This document shows positions 20,176 through 24,020 of a stretch of DNA of 24,020 bases, in pieces. Position numbers and translations under genes: made by a program. Numbering within the stretch: the stretch's first letter is position 1; each line of letters begins with the position of its first letter. The notes below the pieces were generated by a model. The model was given only the letters and a program-made list of their open reading frames with translations. It was not told the DNA's origin and did not search any database. This DNA is from JACMIU01 sp043763605 (GTDB lineage Bacteria > Armatimonadota > Armatimonadia > Armatimonadales > Armatimonadaceae), in the NCBI GenBank assembly GCA_043763605.1, contig JAYULM010000543.1, positions 1 through 24,020 on the forward strand, written 5' to 3'.

Positions 20176-22224
20176 ATGAAAAAACAATTCTTCTACGCGG
20201 CACTCGGTGCCGCCGCCATAACTGCGACCACGACCGCAACCCCCGCCCGCGCCGATGTTGCCCTGCCGCGCCTGTTTTCCGACAACTGCGTGCTACAAGC
20301 ATCCGCGCCGATCCCGGTCTATGGGACCGCTGAACCGGAAGAAAAAGTGACCGTGTCGTTCAAGAATCAGAAGGCGACCACCACCGCCGACGCCACCGGC
20401 AGGTGGCGCGTCCAACTCAAAGCCGAGAAACCGAGCGAGACGCCCGCGATCCTGACTGTGTCCGGCGCGAAAAACACCGTTTCGGTCAAGGACGTTCTCA
20501 TCGGCGAGGTGTGGATCTGCTCCGGGCAGTCGAACATGGAGTGGTCACTGGCGAACGCGGAGAACGGCGCGGCGGAAGCGAAAGCGGCGAACGACCCCGC
20601 GTTGCGCATGTTCACGGTGCCGAAACGCCCCCTGCCGAAACCGGCGACCGACCTGGACGGCGGGGAATGGCAGTCCGCCGCACCAAACACGGCGGCCGGT
20701 TTTTCTGCGGTCGGCTACTTCTTCGCCAAAGCACTACGCGAAACGCGCAAAGTTCCTATCGGCATGATCCACACCAGTTGGGGCGGGACGCGCATCCAGG
20801 CATGGATGAGCCGCGAAGCACTCCTCGGTGCCGGGTTCCCGAAAGCCGAAATGGCGTTGCTCGACGCCCCGGGTACCGCTGAGGAGAAGGCGAAGCGCAA
20901 CGCCGACCAGAAACGGTATGACGCGCAACTCGCCGCGTACAAAGCCGCCGGATCGCCGCAGGGCAATTATGACGACCCCGGCGTCGCCGACAGCGCGAAA
21001 GAGTGGCACACCGCGACCGCCGACGATTCCGCGTGGGGCACTGTTGCCGCGCCGGGCGTGTGGGAAAAGTCGGGCGTCGAGGAGATCGAGGCGATTGACG
21101 GCGGTGTCTGGTTCCGCAAAACGTTCGTCGTGTCCGAGGCGGATGCGGGCAAGTCCGCCAAACTCGCGCTCGGAGCCATCGACGATTTCGACACGACGTA
21201 TATCAATGGCGTAAAAGTCGGTGCCATCGGCAAGGAAACCCCGAACTTCTGGAGCACGCCGCGCGATTACACGATCCCGGCAGGATTGCTCAAAGCCGGA
21301 ACGAACACGATAGCGGTGCGCATCTGGGATCATACCGGCGGGGGCGGCTTCGCAGGGGGTGCCGACGACATGCGACTGACGGTAGATAACGGCGCGAAGA
21401 TCCCACTCGCGGGCGAGTGGCGATACAAAGTCGAGGCGAGCCGCCCGAGTATGCCGCAACCGCCGACGCAGTTCGACGCGAACACGGCGACCGTTCTGTA
21501 CAACGGCATGCTCGCCCCCCTCGCGCCGTACGGGGTGCGCGGCTATCTGTGGTATCAGGGCGAGTCGAACGCCTGGGAGCCGGAAACCCAGCGGTATAAA
21601 GTCTACCTCCCGGCGATGGTGCAAAACTGGCGCACCGACTTCCAGAACCCCAACACGCCGTTCCTGATCGTCCAGCTCGCCCCGTGGAAGGTGGACAAGC
21701 CCGAAAATACCGGCTGGGCGTTCTTCCGCGAGGCGCAGAACGAAGCGTCGGCAAACATCCCGCTTTCCGGCGTCGCCGTGATCACCGACGCGGGTGATGT
21801 TGAGGATATTCACCCCCAGAAGAAGAAACCGGTCGGCGACCGGCTGGCGATCCTGGCGCGGCGCATCGCCTATAAGGAAAAGGTCGTTTCGTCGCCGACG
21901 GTGAAAGACTGGGAGCGGGAAGCCAGCACGATGCTGATAAAATTTTCCGATGTCGGCGGCGGGCTGACCGTGCCGAAGGAAGCGCGGGGCGTCCTGACCG
22001 GATGGGAGATCGCCGGCGGCGACGGTAAATACTTCCCGGCAATCGCGGCGTTCGTGCTGAAGAAAAAGGACGCCGTGCGGGTCTATTCCCCCGAGGTTCC
22101 GTACCCGTTCCACGTGCGCTACGGGTGGCGCAACGTCCCGGACGGCAACCTGTTCAACAGCGAGGGCTTACCGGCAAGCCCGTTCCGCACCGACGTACCT
22201 CTGATACCGGTGCCAGGAAAATAG
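20176..22224 (+). CDS. Sialate O-acetylesterase (SASA/SGNH family), exported
   Basis: A 682-residue secreted esterase, probably removing acetyl groups from sialic acids or polysaccharide. Signal peptide 1-27 (ends ARA-D). The SGNH/SASA core begins with nucleophile S119 in CSGQSNMEW (115-123). GGTRIQAWMS (203-212) and YLWYQGESNAW (458-468) follow, and D544/H546 in DVEDIHPQKK give the acid and base. Residues about 270-405 are an inserted β-sandwich (GVWFRKTF, TTYINGVKVG, AVRIWDHTGGGGF), like the sugar-binding N-domain of GH2 enzymes and common in this family. ATG 20176 is fixed by the signal peptide; the ribosome site is weak. It follows the REP element and is 9 nt upstream of a lipoprotein gene, so those two form an operon. 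Confidence 0.93.
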   Translation: MKKQFFYAALGAAAITATTTATPARADVALPRLFSDNCVLQASAPIPVYGTAEPEEKVTVSFKNQKATTTADATGRWRVQLKAEKPSETPAILTVSGAKNTVSVKDVLIGEVWICSGQSNMEWSLANAENGAAEAKAANDPALRMFTVPKRPLPKPATDLDGGEWQSAAPNTAAGFSAVGYFFAKALRETRKVPIGMIHTSWGGTRIQAWMSREALLGAGFPKAEMALLDAPGTAEEKAKRNADQKRYDAQLAAYKAAGSPQGNYDDPGVADSAKEWHTATADDSAWGTVAAPGVWEKSGVEEIEAIDGGVWFRKTFVVSEADAGKSAKLALGAIDDFDTTYINGVKVGAIGKETPNFWSTPRDYTIPAGLLKAGTNTIAVRIWDHTGGGGFAGGADDMRLTVDNGAKIPLAGEWRYKVEASRPSMPQPPTQFDANTATVLYNGMLAPLAPYGVRGYLWYQGESNAWEPETQRYKVYLPAMVQNWRTDFQNPNTPFLIVQLAPWKVDKPENTGWAFFREAQNEASANIPLSGVAVITDAGDVEDIHPQKKKPVGDRLAILARRIAYKEKVVSSPTVKDWEREASTMLIKFSDVGGGLTVPKEARGVLTGWEIAGGDGKYFPAIAAFVLKKKDAVRVYSPEVPYPFHVRYGWRNVPDGNLFNSEGLPASPFRTDVPLIPVPGK

Positions 22225-22233
22225 GAGGGAATT

Positions 22234-22986
22234 ATGCTCAAACAACACACAAAATGGCGCGCGGTGCTACTGGCGACGGTTGCTCTGGCAGGAGTGATCG
22301 GTTGCGGCGGCAGCAGTAGTAGCGATAACGGCGGGACCGCCCCGCCGAATATCACCCGCACTACGGAAGCGACGTTCTCGGAATCCGCCCGCATTCTGGC
22401 GGCGCGGGAAGCGGCGGCGAGCGGGGCGACCTGGCTGAACGCCGACACCGCGCGCGGCTTCGATGCCGATTTATCGGCGGTTCGCCGGACGTTCCCGCAG
22501 GTCGGCGACATCACCGCGCTGTCCGAATATGGATTGCGAACGGTGGTCGTCGCGGTGCGTGCCGGGACGGCGTGGGAGGACAATTGGCGCAGGGGAGAAC
22601 CGACCACCGGGGAACCCGCCCTCGACGCACTGCTCGCCGAATTCGCTCCGGAACAGATACGCGCGCTGGGCGGTGCCATCGAAACCATGCCCGCCTATTT
22701 CACCGTCCGCTTCGGGCAGTCGCTTAACATGGTGAAACTCGCGGAACGTCTCAAAGCCGCGAGCGCGAATATCACCGCCGCGAACCCGGACTACGCCGCC
22801 GGGGACGGGAACAACATCGTACGGGTCGCCAACACGCCGGGCGACGGATCGCGCCGCTACGTTTTCAGTCGCGGCTCGGGCGACTGCCCGGCGGGGTGCA
22901 TCGACCGCTACTCGTACGCGTTCGCGGTGTCCGCGAACGGAGAAACCGTGACGTTGCTCCGGGAGTACGACCGGCGGGACGAATAG
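22234..22986 (+). CDS. Lipoprotein of unknown function
   Basis: A 250-residue predicted lipoprotein. A type II signal peptide with hydrophobic core VLLATVALAGVIGC gives lipobox VIGC and lipidation at Cys24, followed by a flexible GGSSSSDNGG tether. The mature domain is not recognised; it has a helical stretch near 45-140 and a C-terminal SGDCPAGCIDRYSYAFAVS with two close Cys that may form a disulphide, then TVTLLREY. The start is firm: AGGAGG lies 5-6 nt before ATG 22234. It is 9 nt after the SASA esterase and surely co-transcribed, so a role at the cell surface in the same polysaccharide process is likely. It ends just before an inverted-repeat element. Confidence 0.8.
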   Translation: MLKQHTKWRAVLLATVALAGVIGCGGSSSSDNGGTAPPNITRTTEATFSESARILAAREAAASGATWLNADTARGFDADLSAVRRTFPQVGDITALSEYGLRTVVVAVRAGTAWEDNWRRGEPTTGEPALDALLAEFAPEQIRALGGAIETMPAYFTVRFGQSLNMVKLAERLKAASANITAANPDYAAGDGNNIVRVANTPGDGSRRYVFSRGSGDCPAGCIDRYSYAFAVSANGETVTLLREYDRRDE

Positions 22987-23006
22987 GACGGGCGGGCGCG
23001 GTCAGG

Positions 23007-23184
23007 CGCGTCTGAATCTCACCGGGGCGTGAACGCCCCGGCTAACGTTTTTCAAGCCGGATAAATCCGGCTCCCGACAACGATTGATTGCTTCATCTAT
23101 GGTTCGCCCGGCTGAATCAGCCCGCTTCAGCGGGCTTGGGAGACGTTAGCCGGGGCGTTCACGCCCCGGTGAGATTCAGACGCG
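23007..23184. repeat. 178-bp element with perfect 42-bp inverted arms and nested hairpins
   Basis: Arms 23007-23048 and 23143-23184 are exact reverse complements. Each contains the perfect dyad CCGGGGCGTGAACGCCCCGG. The 94-bp interior has two more hairpins: AGCCGGAT-AA-ATCCGGCT (23055-23072) and AGCCCGC-TTCA-GCGGGCT (23119-23136). On the plus strand the first arm is followed by TTTTT (23048-23052), so it can act as a terminator for the lipoprotein operon and, by symmetry, for the convergent gene ending at 23194. It looks like a mobile extragenic repeat, unrelated in sequence to 19955-20147. Confidence 0.92.
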
Positions 23185-23193
23185 GTTCACCGG

Positions 23194-24020
23194 TCAATAG
23201 CCGTGCCAACCGGCGACCATGTCGCCCTGGCTGTCGAGTGCCACGGTCCGGTTCGGTTTACGCGTCCCGCTTTTTACTTCGATGCCCTTCCCGCCGTCGT
23301 CCGTGCCGTCCGGTCCGATGCTGTAGAGAACGTATTTCCCCATGGGTGATGACGCATAGTGGAGCGATGCCCCCGGCAGATCGAACGGGTCGTCGGGGAC
23401 GGCGGGCAGGAGTTTGGCGGCGACCAGTTCGGAAAGATCCGACGGGTACTTGCCGTTCCGCGCTTTGTACAGGCGCAGTGCCAGCGCGGTTCGTAGCAGT
23501 GCGTCGCCCGCCTCGCCGTGGACATATTTGAGCCGCGCCTGCCGCACCGTGGGCATCATGATAGACGTGTACAGTTCTTTCGGGACCGGCAACTCCGCGT
23601 TCCCCTCGATATACGGCTTCCTGCTCTGCGCGATAAGTTTGTCCATGTGACTGCCCAGCGTATCGGCGACATATTTTCGCGGGACGACGGTGCGATAGGC
23701 GCGAAACACGCGCCGCGCCGTTTGATCGCCCCCGGCAGGGGTTTCGTCCTCGCCTGCCGAAAGGAACACGTCGGGGTTTTTCATTCCCTCCATCGCCACG
23801 TGTTGCATCGTGTATTTTTCCTCTTCCAGTGTGACGGAATAGGGCAACCGCTCCGCCTGCAACGCTTGCAGACGCGTCAGGCAATGCGCCGTCGTCGGGG
23901 CATCCATGCGTGCGAGACGGTCCCAGATCGCCCGGCGGCTGATCGATTCGCACGCGATACCGACTAAACGACTGATCAGACCGGCCCGGTGGGGGACGCG
24001 CCTGCCGATGGTCAGCGCGT
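23194..24020 (-). CDS. Protein with pseudopilin-like C-terminus, partial (start outside window)
   Basis: At least 275 residues are visible; the frame is open to the window edge, so the start is missing. An internal ATG at 23907 is not the start because coding-like sequence (RLVGIACESISRRAIWDRLAR) continues upstream. The N-terminal visible part is helical and unrecognised. The last ~90 residues (ALALRLYKARNGKYPSDLSEL, DDPFDLPGASLHY, YVLYSIGPDGTDDGG) resemble the C-terminus of type II secretion major pseudopilins (GspG), including the Asp-rich calcium-site loop. Such tails also occur on large hypothetical proteins of Planctomycetes and Armatimonadota. Function is unknown; a link to secretion or type IV pili is only inferred. 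Convergent with the lipoprotein gene. Confidence 0.7.
   Translation of the reverse strand, partial: ALTIGRRVPHRAGLISRLVGIACESISRRAIWDRLARMDAPTTAHCLTRLQALQAERLPYSVTLEEEKYTMQHVAMEGMKNPDVFLSAGEDETPAGGDQTARRVFRAYRTVVPRKYVADTLGSHMDKLIAQSRKPYIEGNAELPVPKELYTSIMMPTVRQARLKYVHGEAGDALLRTALALRLYKARNGKYPSDLSELVAAKLLPAVPDDPFDLPGASLHYASSPMGKYVLYSIGPDGTDDGGKGIEVKSGTRKPNRTVALDSQGDMVAGWHGY

Noticed and set aside
20734..22113. Long minus-strand open frame (459 codons) opposite the SASA esterase
   Set aside because: Arg/His-rich composition is typical of an antisense shadow in a G+C-rich gene; the plus strand has clear catalytic motifs.

Overview
The window comes from a GC-rich bacterial chromosome. The gene mix is a GuaB3-type IMP dehydrogenase relative beside guaA, secreted glycoside hydrolase and sialate esterase, an AraC regulator divergent from a PhyH-family dioxygenase, a BadF-type sugar kinase, a SPOR protein, and many hairpin-type extragenic repeats. 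This would fit Armatimonadota or a neighbouring terrabacterial lineage. That assignment is inference from gene content and style, not a database result. Several genes lack a Shine-Dalgarno sequence and carry a Pribnow-like TANNNT (or similar) box only 5-10 nt before the start codon, which suggests common leaderless transcription.

Layout. 415-2223 is recJ. 2224-7290 looks like an accessory island in decay. It holds a C-terminal scrap of an IS66 transposase, a 3'-truncated 56-residue ORF, a tyrosine recombinase, and (opposite strand) a two-gene operon of an AAA-type P-loop ATPase and an NB-ARC STAND ATPase that has lost its C-terminal repeat domain. The island abuts a four-tRNA array (minus strand, order Trp-Pro-Met-Phe, 7292-7806). 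Two of the tRNA spacers are filled by large inverted repeats built of 7-bp units. 7807-9076 holds a terminator, an unassigned stretch with possible micro-ORFs, and the AraC regulator, divergent from the dioxygenase (9077-9919). 9916-12860 (minus) is a sugar kinase, then a SPOR-domain membrane protein and a frameshifted DUF2156 gene.

13048-17116 has a truncated exported protein, guaB3, guaA and, placed between the two purine genes on the other strand, a translationally coupled pair of a small acidic protein and a HEPN-like protein that resembles a toxin-antitoxin or nucleic-acid-handling module. 17266-22986 is a secreted carbohydrate-processing cluster (GH-A clan hydrolase, SASA esterase, lipoprotein) interrupted by a 193-bp element with perfect 46-bp inverted arms. 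A second element with perfect 42-bp inverted arms separates this cluster from a convergent, partial pseudopilin-like gene that runs off the right edge.

The best candidates for something undescribed are: (1) the AAA + NB-ARC pair between a tRNA array and an integrase, (2) the HEPN-like/acidic-partner pair inside the guaB3-guaA neighbourhood, and (3) the heptad-built hairpins between tRNA genes. G+C comparisons were made by eye; no alignments or searches were run.
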